A stretch of DNA of 6,554 bases from Spirochaetaceae bacterium (lineage in GTDB: Bacteria; Spirochaetota; Spirochaetia; Treponematales; Breznakiellaceae), in NCBI GenBank assembly GCA_031279895.1, contig JAITHR010000211.1:1-6554 (forward strand), written 5' to 3'. Below are positions 1 through 6,271 of the stretch, one piece after another. Made by a program: the position numbers and the translations under genes. Numbering within the stretch: position 1 is the stretch's first letter; each line of letters starts with the position of its first letter. The notes beneath the pieces were generated by a model. It ran no database searches, was not told the origin of the DNA, and worked only from the letters and a program-made list of their open reading frames with translations.

Positions 1-1215
1 GACCGGCACCTCAGATACGCCGCGGACTACGCCTACGCTGACGGCTGGCCCTACGGTCTCGCGCCGGAAACCCTTGCCCCGGGACTGGCCGCGACCCTTG
101 CGCGTATCATCAGGGACGATGAAGACGGGCCTGTGGAACGGGACGCGGTTTTCTCGGTCATCCAGAAGGATATTAACGCCTTTGACATTGAAACCGCCAT
201 CGCGCCGGTTGACCTGCGGGGCCACAGGCTGAGTTTCACCGCGGATTCCAAGCGGAACCTGCTCCTCCTCTCCCGTTTCTCCGCGGCGGGCGCCGCGGGA
301 TCCGAGAGCGTCCGCGCCCTCGTCGAGGAGCGTCCCGCGCTTCTGCGGACCCTCCCCAATTTCTATCCCATACAGGCCGCCCGTCCCTGCCCCCAGTCCT
401 GCGCCTTCTGCCCCTATCCGGCCCGCAGTCAGGCGCTCCCGCCGGAGGTGCCGGACTTTCTTGACCCCGGCCTGTTTGCGGACCTTCTTGACCGCATCGT
501 CGCGTTCTCCGGCGACGGCGTGGTGGACCTTTCCCTCTGGGGGGAACTGAGCCTCCACCCGAAGAAAACGGCGCTTATTCAAAGCGTGCTTGACCGCCCG
601 TCCCTGTCCCTCATCATCGAGACTTCCGGTATCGGGTGGAAAGCGGGCGAGCTTGAAGAGGCGGCGCGGGCCGCGGCGGGCGCGAAGGCGCGGGAGAACC
701 GCCAGGCGCCGCTCTCGTGGATCGTCTCGCTCGATACCCGGGACCCGAAGCGCTACGGGGAGATACGGGGGCGCGGGTACGCGGAGGCGCAGGAGACCGC
801 CGGGACCCTGGCGCGCCTCTTTCCCAAAGACGCCTATATGCAAGCGGTGCGGGTCAAAGGCGCTGAAGACGACGTGGAGCTCTTTTACCGGTTCTGGAAA
901 GACGCGGGCGCCAACACGATTATCCAGAAGTACGACGGTTTCTGCGGCGCCCTGCCGGACCTCCGCGCCGCGGACCTGTCCCCGCTCCGGCGCCACCCCT
1001 GCTGGCACCTACAGCGGGATATGCCGGTGCTTCTTGACGGGACCGTGCCGGCGTGCCGGGAGGACCTCGCGTGCGGGCTGGTTCTGGGCAACGTATTCTC
1101 CGAGCCTCTTGAAAGGGTGTGGGAACGGGGGGAAGAACGCTACCGCGCACACGGGAGCGGGGAATACGCAGGTATCTGCGCGGAATGCGATGAATACTAT
1201 ACCTACAACTTTTAA
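1..1215 (+). CDS. Spiro-SPASM radical SAM protein, 5' end outside the window
   Basis: The reading frame is open from base 1 with no convincing start, so the N-terminus is missing. The 404 visible codons suggest roughly 100 or more residues are lost; a GTG at 133 is internal, because clearly homologous sequence precedes it. Codons 1-45 resemble the end of a nucleotidyltransferase-like domain, followed by the family-type stretch KDINAFDIET. The radical SAM cluster motif is CPQSCAFC (Cx3Cx2C, codons 130, 134, 137), with LSLWGELSLHP about 50 codons later and the strand motifs IETSGIGW and IVSLDTRDPKRY. The C-terminal SPASM-like part has Cys at codons 334, 352, 358, 393 and 396, which probably bind an auxiliary Fe-S cluster, and ends in DEYYTYNF. 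Known: the family is described as confined to Spirochaetes and I know of no defined substrate. Inferred: it modifies a sugar or peptide in the pathway encoded downstream. The stop overlaps the next gene. Confidence 0.87.
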   Translation, partial: DRHLRYAADYAYADGWPYGLAPETLAPGLAATLARIIRDDEDGPVERDAVFSVIQKDINAFDIETAIAPVDLRGHRLSFTADSKRNLLLLSRFSAAGAAGSESVRALVEERPALLRTLPNFYPIQAARPCPQSCAFCPYPARSQALPPEVPDFLDPGLFADLLDRIVAFSGDGVVDLSLWGELSLHPKKTALIQSVLDRPSLSLIIETSGIGWKAGELEEAARAAAGAKARENRQAPLSWIVSLDTRDPKRYGEIRGRGYAEAQETAGTLARLFPKDAYMQAVRVKGAEDDVELFYRFWKDAGANTIIQKYDGFCGALPDLRAADLSPLRRHPCWHLQRDMPVLLDGTVPACREDLACGLVLGNVFSEPLERVWERGEERYRAHGSGEYAGICAECDEYYTYNF

Positions 1216-2443
1216 CCACGCCATGCCCTCCTATACCGCGGTGGGCGGCAACGAGCGGGGGGCGTCGACCGGCCTTTCCGCGGTGGTGCTTACCCGCGGG
1301 GGGCGTTACCCGCGCCGCGCCCTGTTTCAGGAACTGAGCAAGGTGGGCTTTGATTATATTATCAGTATGGACGGGACCCAGGAGCGGTACGACGTGGAGG
1401 AGCTTTCGGGCAGGTTCCCGCAGGTGCGCTTTATCCTCCTTAAAGAGCAGGTCAGTCTGGGGGAACAGATAAACCTGGGCGCGTCCGAGCTTTCAAGCCC
1501 GCTTTTCTTTGTGTTCTGGAATGATTTGCGCATCCTCTACAGCGGCGGCGCGTCCCGTATGGCGGAGCGGCTCTTTCTGGGGCAGGAGGAGCGGGGGGAG
1601 GGGCAGAAGACCCTGTATAAACGGCTCTGTACCGTGCCGTTAATCCAGAACTCCCACTTTGAGACCCTGCCCACCGTCGCGGCGCCGGCTTTGTTCCGGC
1701 ACAGCGTCAAGACGCTGCTCTTTACCCCCAGTCGGGAGGGGCAGGACAGCCTGTACCCCTTTGACGGGGTGGGCATCTATGACCGCACGCGCTTTATACG
1801 CCTTGGCGGGTTTGACGGGACGCTGAAAAGTACCTACTGGCAGCTTATGGACTTCGGGTTCCGTGCCTACCTCTGGGGCGAACAGATCGGGGCGACCCAA
1901 ATGGTGCGGCTCTCCTATGACGGCGAGACCCCGCCTGAGGACAGCACCGCTGACGAGAGCTACCAGCGGTTTTACCTTAAGAACCTCGCGCCGGTCTTCC
2001 AGGGCGATTACGCCTACATCCCGCTCCGGCGCTTCCCCGCCTACTTCTGGCGGACCGGCAAGGGGCTTTTTACGGCGCTCGACGACTTTGCCGAGGGAAG
2101 GCGCTGGGTATATACCAACCGGTTCCGCTTCCGCACCGATGCGCGGGCAGTTACCGAGCTGTGGGACGAAGGAGAGCTGGCATACCGGAGGCCGCACGCT
2201 CCGCCGCCGCCGGCGGCAGAGGCACCGCCAGCGGCGGACGCACAAGCCGCGCCGGACACGCTGCCGGCGGCGGACGCACCGCAGGCGGCACAGGACACGC
2301 CGGACGCGGCGGACACACAGGACGCGCAGGCGGCGGAGGCACAGGACACGCCGGACGAACAGGACGCGGCGGACGCACAAGCCGCGGCGGACGAACAGGA
2401 CGCGCCGCCGGCACAGGAAAAGAGCGAGCCGCAGGAAGCGTAG
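1190..2443 (+). CDS. GT2-like (GT-A fold) glycosyltransferase with a disordered acidic tail
   Basis: This 417-residue protein probably transfers a sugar from a nucleotide donor in the cytoplasm. Residues 31-34 (AVVL) begin a Rossmann-like strand, and SLGEQINLGASEL followed by FVFWNDLRI (W110-N111-D112) sits where GT2 enzymes carry the DxD metal site. GGFDG (206-210) followed by QLMDFGFRAYLWG (D221) matches the usual GGFD...(E)D...R...G acceptor/base region. The canonical DxD is replaced by WND, so activity or metal use may differ. Residues 335-417 are a tail rich in Ala, Pro, Asp, Glu and Gln with no fold visible. Start choice: the ATG at 1190 overlaps the upstream gene by 26 bp and has a weak GGA 5 bp before it; the ATG at 1223 lies 7 bp after the upstream stop but has no visible ribosome site. 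The gene lies between the radical SAM gene and the cytidylyltransferase in an apparent operon. Confidence 0.78.
   Translation: MNTIPTTFNHAMPSYTAVGGNERGASTGLSAVVLTRGGRYPRRALFQELSKVGFDYIISMDGTQERYDVEELSGRFPQVRFILLKEQVSLGEQINLGASELSSPLFFVFWNDLRILYSGGASRMAERLFLGQEERGEGQKTLYKRLCTVPLIQNSHFETLPTVAAPALFRHSVKTLLFTPSREGQDSLYPFDGVGIYDRTRFIRLGGFDGTLKSTYWQLMDFGFRAYLWGEQIGATQMVRLSYDGETPPEDSTADESYQRFYLKNLAPVFQGDYAYIPLRRFPAYFWRTGKGLFTALDDFAEGRRWVYTNRFRFRTDARAVTELWDEGELAYRRPHAPPPPAAEAPPAADAQAAPDTLPAADAPQAAQDTPDAADTQDAQAAEAQDTPDEQDAADAQAAADEQDAPPAQEKSEPQEA
2192..2440 (+). repeat. Low-complexity repetitive coding tract (Ala/Pro/Asp/Gln tail)
   Basis: The last 83 codons of the glycosyltransferase gene are made of degenerate GC-rich triplet blocks such as GCGGCGGACGCAC, GACACGCCGGAC and GAACAGGACGCG, reused many times. 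The encoded tail is acidic, has almost no hydrophobic residues beyond Ala, and is probably an unfolded linker or sticky tail. The pattern suggests growth by replication slippage, so length probably varies between strains. Overlapping frames of the tract are also open and give Arg-rich or Gly-rich shadows, an expected effect of the repeat composition. Confidence 0.8.
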
Positions 2444-2447
2444 GGGG
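2442..2447 (+). promoter_or_regulatory. Ribosome binding site overlapping the upstream stop codon
   Basis: AGGGGG lies 4 bases before the ATG at 2452 and includes the last two bases of the TAG that ends the glycosyltransferase gene. This fixes the start of the cytidylyltransferase and suggests translational coupling between the two genes. Confidence 0.65.
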
Positions 2448-2451
2448 AAAA

Positions 2452-3174
2452 ATGGGAAAAAAAGCCGTAACCGGCGTGGTGCTTCAGGCGCGCCTTGACT
2501 CAAGCCGGCTCCCGGGCAAGGCACTCCTCCCTTTGGATGGGGAGCCGCTACTCCTGCGCGTGATGGAGGCTCTCAAAACGGTTCCCGCGGACCGCCATAT
2601 CCTCGCCTGCCCCGAAGATTCCCGCGGGGCCTTCGCGCCGCTATCCGACCGTGCGGGCTTCGCGCTTCTCTGCGGGTCCAAGGAAGACGTGCTTTCCCGC
2701 TACTGCGCGGCGATACGGGCCTTCGGCCTTGAGCGGGTCATACGCGCTACCGGAGACAACCCGTTCGTGTTCTCCGACGCGGCGGACGCGCTTAACCGGG
2801 AAGCCGGCGGCGCGGACTACGCGGCCTACGCGGGGCTTCCCCACGGCGCGGGAGTCGAGGCGGTGCGGGCGGACGCGCTCCTCAGAGCCGAAGCGGAGGC
2901 CCCGTCCGGCGCGGCGCGGGAACACGTCTGCCCCTACCTCTACGGTAACCCGGACCGGTTTCTCCTCCACCGCCCCCTCGCGCCCCGTCCGTGGCGGGGG
3001 CCGCGCCTGCGGATAACCGTTGACACCCGCGCCGATTACGAGCGGGCGGCCATGCTCTACGAGGAGATAACCGAAATAACCGAGATAACCGAAACCACGG
3101 AACCGGGCGCCCGCTACCGGGGGGAAGCGATTATCGCCGCGTATTACCGCCGGTTCGGACCGGAGGGGCGGTGA
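2452..3174 (+). CDS. spsF: SpsF-like cytidylyltransferase (CMP-sugar/nucleotidyl transfer)
   Basis: A 240-residue protein of the CMP-NeuNAc synthetase-like/SpsF group (COG1861 type), normally about 230-250 residues, so full length. Expected activity: activation of a sugar acid or sugar phosphate with a nucleotide, CTP in most relatives. Motifs in order: VVLQARLDSSRLPGK (residues 9-23), equal to the family's QARMGSTRLPGK nucleotide-binding loop; RATGDNPF with D102, equal to the TGD(N/C)P metal site; REHVCPYLY (E157-H158), equal to the EHVTPY motif; and LRITVDT (D191), equal to the RxTVDT motif. All key positions look intact. The start at ATG 2452 is supported by the G-rich ribosome site before it and by the first strand beginning at residue 5. 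Near the C-terminus the peptide EITEITEITETTE comes from a small in-frame repeat. Next to a PseG-like gene, this fits nonulosonate-type sugar activation; the real sugar is unknown. Confidence 0.88.
   Translation: MGKKAVTGVVLQARLDSSRLPGKALLPLDGEPLLLRVMEALKTVPADRHILACPEDSRGAFAPLSDRAGFALLCGSKEDVLSRYCAAIRAFGLERVIRATGDNPFVFSDAADALNREAGGADYAAYAGLPHGAGVEAVRADALLRAEAEAPSGAAREHVCPYLYGNPDRFLLHRPLAPRPWRGPRLRITVDTRADYERAAMLYEEITEITEITETTEPGARYRGEAIIAAYYRRFGPEGR
3064..3090 (+). repeat. Three in-frame 9-bp tandem repeats within the cytidylyltransferase gene
   Basis: Three copies of GA(G/A)ATAACC encode EIT-EIT-EIT, and a decayed fourth copy (GAAACCACG, 3091-3099) encodes ETT. The insert lies after the last conserved motif, between LYEEI and the C-terminal helix. 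It is AT-richer than the surrounding gene and looks like a slippage expansion in a tolerant surface loop. Confidence 0.85.
3162..3168 (+). promoter_or_regulatory. Strong ribosome binding site for the fusion gene
   Basis: GGAGGGG lies 7 bases before the ATG at 3176, inside the last codons of the cytidylyltransferase gene. It is the best Shine-Dalgarno match in the operon and, with only one base between the TGA and the ATG, implies coupled translation. Confidence 0.75.
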
Positions 3175-3175
3175 G

Positions 3176-4978
3176 ATGACGTTTCTCGTGGTTCCGTCCC
3201 TTGAAAAGGCCCACGGCACCGGCCACCTCACGCGCTCTCAGGATCTGGTGCGCTCCCTGCGGGATATGGGCAAAGAGGCGTACCTGTTCGCCGGATCCGG
3301 GGAACGGCGCATCGCGCTGGATACGTCCCTGCCGGTCTTTGAGAGAGAAGAGGAAAAAGGCCGGCAGTGGGACTGCATAGTCCTTGACCGGTTCCGTACC
3401 CCCGCGGAGGAGTTTGAGAAGTGGTCGGCCCTGGGACCGGTTATCGGCATTGACGAGGGCGGCCCCTGTAGGGAGAACTTCCCGTTTCTCATCGACCTCC
3501 TTCCCCCGCTTCCCCGCACCGCTCCGGCCAATATATGCGATCCGAGCCTCCTTCCCCTGCCCCATGCCCGCCGCGCCTCGTTTTCCCTTTCGGATTCGGG
3601 AGGGCGGGACGGATCTCCGCTGCGTATTCTCGTGAGTTTCGGCGGCGCGGACCTTGAGAACACGGCGATTCCCGCGTGCCGTGCCCTGGCCGCGCCCGGG
3701 GCCCTTATCACCTGCCTTAACCCGCACCCCCCGCACCCCCGGGTTCACGGGGTTACGTTTCTCGACTCTCTCCCGGATCTGCGGGAGCATCTGGCAGCCT
3801 ACGACCTTGTCATCACCCACTTCGGGCTTACCGCGTTCGAGAGCATCCACGCCCGCGTACCGGTACTGCTCGTGTCCCCCGGGGCCTACCACGAGAGCCT
3901 TGCCCGTGCCGCCGGCTTCGTTTCGGCGGGAACCGGCGCTTCCGGTATCAGGCGCCTTGCGAAACTGCTCTACAGCGCGGGCCGGATAAACCGGCGCTTT
4001 CTGCGGAAACTCCGCAGCGCCTGCGAAGAGGCCGCAACGCGCTACGGCCTTGCGGAACCGCCCGCAAGGAGGCTGGGGGATCTCCTTGGAACCTACGCCC
4101 CGCGCTTTCCCAAGGGCTGCCCGGTCTGCGGCTCCCGCGCCCGCGCACCGGTCATCAGTCGTTTCCCGGACCGGACGTACCTGCGCTGTCCCGCCTGCGC
4201 CCTCGTGTATATGGCGCGGCCCGCGCCGCCGCCGGTGGCCTATGAACGCGCCTATTTCTTCGAGTTATACCGGAACCAGTACGGGAAGACGTACCTTGAG
4301 GATTTCCCGTCTCTCGTCGACGCGGCCCGCGCCCGCCTTGACGTCATGGGCCCCCTGCTTCCCGGGGCGCCGGATCTTTCCGTGCCGCCGCGTATCCTTG
4401 ATATCGGGTGCGCCTACGGCCCGTTTCTCGCGGCTGCGCGGGAGCGGGGGTACGATCCGGTGGGCATTGACCCCACGGCGGACGCGGTGCGCTATGTCCG
4501 TGAGGAACTGGGGCTCAGGGCGTTTCACGGGTTTTTCCCCTATTCCCACGGGACGCGGGATTTCGTTGCCGGCTCCTTTGACGCGGTGTGCCTCTGGTAC
4601 GTCATCGAGCATTTTGAAGACCTGGCGGGTGTTTTCGCGGAGATACGCCGGCTTCTTAAAACCGGCGGGGTTCTGAGTTTCGCCACCCCTTCCTTCGGGG
4701 GCGTTTCGGCGCGGGTTTCGGCAGCCGGATTTCTTGAGAAAAGCCCGTCGGATCATTTTACGCTCTGGGAGCCGAAGCATACGGCGGCCATCCTCAAGGC
4801 ACGGGGCTTCGAGCTTCGGAAGCTCGCGATCTCCGGCCACCATCCCGAAAGGTTCCCGATACTGGGCGGTCTTTTCAGAAACCGGAGGCACGGATTCCTC
4901 TACCGCCTCTTTCTCCGGTTAAGCCGCGTCTTCCGTTTAGGCGACACCTTTGAAGCCCACGCGGTCAAACTCCCCTGA
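3176..4978 (+). CDS. Fusion of PseG-like GT-B domain and zinc-ribbon SAM methyltransferase
   Basis: This 600-residue protein has two parts. Residues 1-300 resemble PseG, the UDP-sugar hydrolase of pseudaminic acid synthesis, and SpsG: HGTGHLTRS (residues 13-21, with H17 at the position of the PseG catalytic His), IVLDRFRTP (D71), VIGIDEGG (D93), SFGGAD (about 154-159) and the sugar-nucleotide motif HFGLTAFES (E222). Residues 315-341 form a C4 zinc-binding module (CPVC at 315-318, CPAC at 338-341), as often seen before methyltransferases of this type. Residues 407-600 are a class I SAM methyltransferase: ILDIGCAYG (407-415), GIDP (D432), FDAVCLWYVIEHFED (476 onward) and a LLKTGGVLSF strand. 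Known: PseG removes UDP and acts cytoplasmically before sialic-acid-like condensation. Inferred: this protein forms and methylates an unusual sugar, or transfers and caps one. Start ATG at 3176, supported by GGAGGGG. Single-domain PseG and methyltransferase proteins are each about half this length. Confidence 0.85.
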   Translation: MTFLVVPSLEKAHGTGHLTRSQDLVRSLRDMGKEAYLFAGSGERRIALDTSLPVFEREEEKGRQWDCIVLDRFRTPAEEFEKWSALGPVIGIDEGGPCRENFPFLIDLLPPLPRTAPANICDPSLLPLPHARRASFSLSDSGGRDGSPLRILVSFGGADLENTAIPACRALAAPGALITCLNPHPPHPRVHGVTFLDSLPDLREHLAAYDLVITHFGLTAFESIHARVPVLLVSPGAYHESLARAAGFVSAGTGASGIRRLAKLLYSAGRINRRFLRKLRSACEEAATRYGLAEPPARRLGDLLGTYAPRFPKGCPVCGSRARAPVISRFPDRTYLRCPACALVYMARPAPPPVAYERAYFFELYRNQYGKTYLEDFPSLVDAARARLDVMGPLLPGAPDLSVPPRILDIGCAYGPFLAAARERGYDPVGIDPTADAVRYVREELGLRAFHGFFPYSHGTRDFVAGSFDAVCLWYVIEHFEDLAGVFAEIRRLLKTGGVLSFATPSFGGVSARVSAAGFLEKSPSDHFTLWEPKHTAAILKARGFELRKLAISGHHPERFPILGGLFRNRRHGFLYRLFLRLSRVFRLGDTFEAHAVKLP

Positions 4979-5033
4979 TTTCTTTCCTACCTTTTCTTAC
5001 CAAGCGGTTATCGCGCCCTGTTTCCCGATACGC

Positions 5034-5046
5034 CAGCCTCCGGCTG
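5034..5046 (+). repeat. REP-like palindrome, copy 1
   Basis: CAGCC-TCC-GGCTG, a 5-bp stem with a TCC loop followed by TTTCA. It lies 55 bp after the operon stop. It could weakly serve as a 3'-end hairpin, but the downstream T-rich stretch is interrupted (TTTCAAACACTGTTG), so I do not call it a terminator. Confidence 0.6.
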
Positions 5047-5069
5047 TTTCAAACACTGTTGTTTCTTAA

Positions 5070-5119
5070 ATGGTGCAACACCCTGTCCGGTTACTTTACC
5101 TGCACCGCTTAGGCGCGGC
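5070..5119 (+). repeat. 50-bp direct repeat, copy 1
   Basis: Identical over 50 bases to 5161-5210 (91 bp apart), starting ATGGTGCAACACCC and ending TTAGGCGCGGC. The similarity continues about 14 bases to the left (TGTTGTTTC) with a one-base indel. Each copy contains the inverted arms GGTGCA (5072-5077) and TGCACC (5101-5106), so it could fold as RNA or serve as a protein site. Confidence 0.95.
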
Positions 5120-5132
5120 CCGTCTCCGACGG
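5120..5132 (+). repeat. REP-like palindrome, covariant copy
   Basis: CCGTC-TCC-GACGG followed by CTTCA. Same layout as the CAGCC-TCC-GGCTG copies, but with both stem arms changed so that pairing is kept. It lies directly between the two 50-bp direct repeats. Confidence 0.55.
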
Positions 5133-5160
5133 CTTCAGCATGGCCGCCTGTTGTTTCCGA

Positions 5161-5210
5161 ATGGTGCAACACCCTGTCCGGTTACTTTACCTGCACCGCT
5201 TAGGCGCGGC
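5161..5210 (+). repeat. 50-bp direct repeat, copy 2
   Basis: Exact copy of 5070-5119, including the GGTGCA (5163-5168) and TGCACC (5192-5197) inverted arms. The perfect identity points to recent duplication or gene conversion. Confidence 0.95.
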
Positions 5211-5312
5211 TACGCTTCGCGCAACGGCGGGCGGTTCGGGAGCCGTGCGTTGTTGTACGTAGTAAGGGGCTGGGCGCGGTTCGGAGGCTGCGGTATCAGG
5301 ACGCTTATGAAA

Positions 5313-5325
5313 CCGCCGGAGACGG
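5313..5325 (-). repeat. REP-like palindrome, minus-strand copy at the array edge
   Basis: Read on the minus strand this is CCGTC-TCC-GGCGG, paired with one G-T wobble, followed by TTTCATAAGC. The palindrome ends 4 bp before the first unit of the 21-bp array. Confidence 0.5.
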
Positions 5326-5329
5326 TCCC

Positions 5330-5854
5330 CGCATTGCCACTACGCCTCCCCGCATTGCCACCACGCCACCCCGCATTGCCACCACGCCACCCCGCTTCGG
5401 CACCACAGCTCCGCGCATTGCCACCACGCCCCCGCGCTTTGCCACCACGCCGCCCCGCTTCGGCGCCACAGCTCCGCGCATTGCCACCACGCCCTCACGC
5501 TTCGGCGCCACGCGCCCCCGCTTCGGCGCCACACCGCCCCGCTTCGGCGCCACGCCCTCACGCTTCGGCGCCACAACTCCGCGCATTGCCACCACGCCTT
5601 CCCGCATTGCCACCACGCCTTCCCGCATTGCCACCACGCCCTCACGCTTCGGCGCCACGCCCCCGCGCTTCGGCGCCACGCCTTCCCGCTTCGGCGCCAC
5701 AGCTCCGCGCATTGCCACCACGTCTTCCCGCTTCGGCACCACGCCGCCCCGCTCCGACACCACGCCTCCGCGCTTCGGCACCACAACTCCGCGCTTCTGC
5801 ACCACGCCGCCCCGCTTCGGCGCCACGCCTTCCCGCTTCAGACACACAACTCTG
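5330..5854 (+). repeat. Perfect-register 21-bp tandem array, 25 units
   Basis: Twenty-five consecutive 21-bp units with no insertion or deletion. Every unit begins with CGC. Units fall into two classes: CGCATTGCCACCACG-type and CGCTTCGGCGCCACG-type, in mixed order, followed by six variable bases (CCTTCC, CCCTCA, GCTCCG, CCGCCC and similar). One forward frame reads R-(I/F)-(A/G)-(T/A)-T-(P/A/T)-(P/S), with much third-base variation. The + strand is C-rich and the minus strand G-rich. The mixture of classes fits repeated unequal exchange between two founder units. Unit 26 (from 5855) starts CGCTTCGGG and then diverges. Confidence 0.95.
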
Positions 5855-5861
5855 CGCTTCG

Positions 5862-5875
5862 GGCGGGGAACCGCC
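5862..5875. repeat. Small GC hairpin closing the 21-bp array
   Basis: GGCGG and CCGCC arms around a GGAA loop, just after the last array unit. Only 14 nt, so it may be chance in GC-rich DNA. Confidence 0.35.
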
Positions 5876-5882
5876 TGCGACG

Positions 5883-5906
5883 GCTTATGAAACAGCCGGA
5901 GGCTGC
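5883..5906 (-). repeat. REP-like palindrome, minus-strand copy; 24-bp inverted match to 6282-6305
   Basis: The 24 bases are the exact reverse complement of 6282-6305. The core CAGCC-GGA-GGCTG (5893-5905) is preceded by GCTTATGAAA. This copy lies between the two 21-bp arrays. Confidence 0.8.
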
Positions 5907-5912
5907 GGGAGG

Positions 5913-5929
5913 CCGAATGAAGTATTCGG
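5913..5929. repeat. Short inverted repeat
   Basis: CCGAAT (5913-5918) and ATTCGG (5924-5929) around a 5-base loop GAAGT. No T-run follows on either side, so there is no support for a terminator. Confidence 0.45.
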
Positions 5930-5944
5930 GCGCCCCGCTAACGT

Positions 5945-5986
5945 AAACGTGCGCAACTCCGTCGTAAACGTGCGCAAAACCGCCCT
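5945..5986 (+). repeat. Two 21-bp units of a third type (AAACGTGCGCAA)
   Basis: AAACGTGCGCAA occurs at 5945 and again at 5966, exactly 21 bp apart and in register with the arrays on both sides. The remaining bases of the two units differ. Confidence 0.8.
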
Positions 5987-6007
5987 ATCCTTACACGAGG
6001 ACGATTT

Positions 6008-6049
6008 GTTCCTGGTCAGAAATGAGTCATTCCTGGTCAAGAATGGGTT
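6008..6049 (+). repeat. Two 21-bp units of a fourth type (TTCCTGGTCA)
   Basis: TTCCTGGTCA-G/A-A/G-AATG recurs with a 21-bp spacing (6009 and 6030), again in the shared register. It leads into the GGAAAC-type units. Confidence 0.8.
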
Positions 6050-6160
6050 GGAAATAGTCATGGCCGCGTTGGAAAGATTCGTCTGCGCTTTGGAAACGAA
6101 TGTTTTTAAGTCGGAAACGAATGTTTTTAAGTTGGAAACGAATGTTTTTAAGTTGGAAAC

Positions 6161-6185
6161 GAATGTTTTTAAGTTGGAAACATTC
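6161..6185. repeat. Inverted repeat formed by adjacent units, copy 1
   Basis: GAATGTTT (6161-6168) and AAACATTC (6178-6185), perfect 8-bp arms around 9 bases. Confidence 0.75.
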
Positions 6186-6202
6186 ATGCGCGGGTTGGGG
6201 AC

Positions 6203-6227
6203 GAATGTTTTTACTCTGGAAACATTC
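6203..6227. repeat. Inverted repeat formed by adjacent units, copy 2
   Basis: Same 8-bp arms as the copy 42 bp to the left (GAATGTTT and AAACATTC), with loop TTACTCTGG. Confidence 0.75.
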
Positions 6228-6242
6228 ATGTGCGGGTCAGGG

Positions 6243-6271
6243 ATGAATGTTTTTACTCTGGAAACATTCAT
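6243..6271. repeat. Inverted repeat formed by adjacent units, copy 3 (10-bp arms)
   Basis: ATGAATGTTT (6243-6252) and AAACATTCAT (6262-6271), 10-bp perfect arms around 9 bases. This is the best of the three, and the arms extend because the unit carries ATG where its relatives have ACG. Confidence 0.75.

Noticed and set aside
133..1215. GTG at 133 as the true start of the radical SAM gene
   Set aside because: The frame is open from base 1, and the upstream codons (YAADYAYADGWPYGLAPE) fit the conserved family sequence, so the gene begins left of the window.
1640..2524. 294-codon minus-strand open frame opposite the glycosyltransferase gene
   Set aside because: It is antisense to a gene with recognisable motifs. 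Its Arg/Val/Leu-rich composition is the usual shadow of GC-rich repetitive coding DNA.
5034..5068. Intrinsic terminator of the operon
   Set aside because: The stem is only 5 bp and the following T-rich stretch is broken by A, C and G. The same palindrome recurs elsewhere far from gene ends.
5305..5847. Minus-strand 180-codon frame with repeated V-A-(P/M)-K-R-(E/G)-G units
   Set aside because: It spans only the tandem array, and other frames there are equally open. No supporting start signal is visible.
5330..5854. CRISPR array
   Set aside because: The units are contiguous 21-bp tandem repeats with no unique spacers between them, and no cas genes are in the window.
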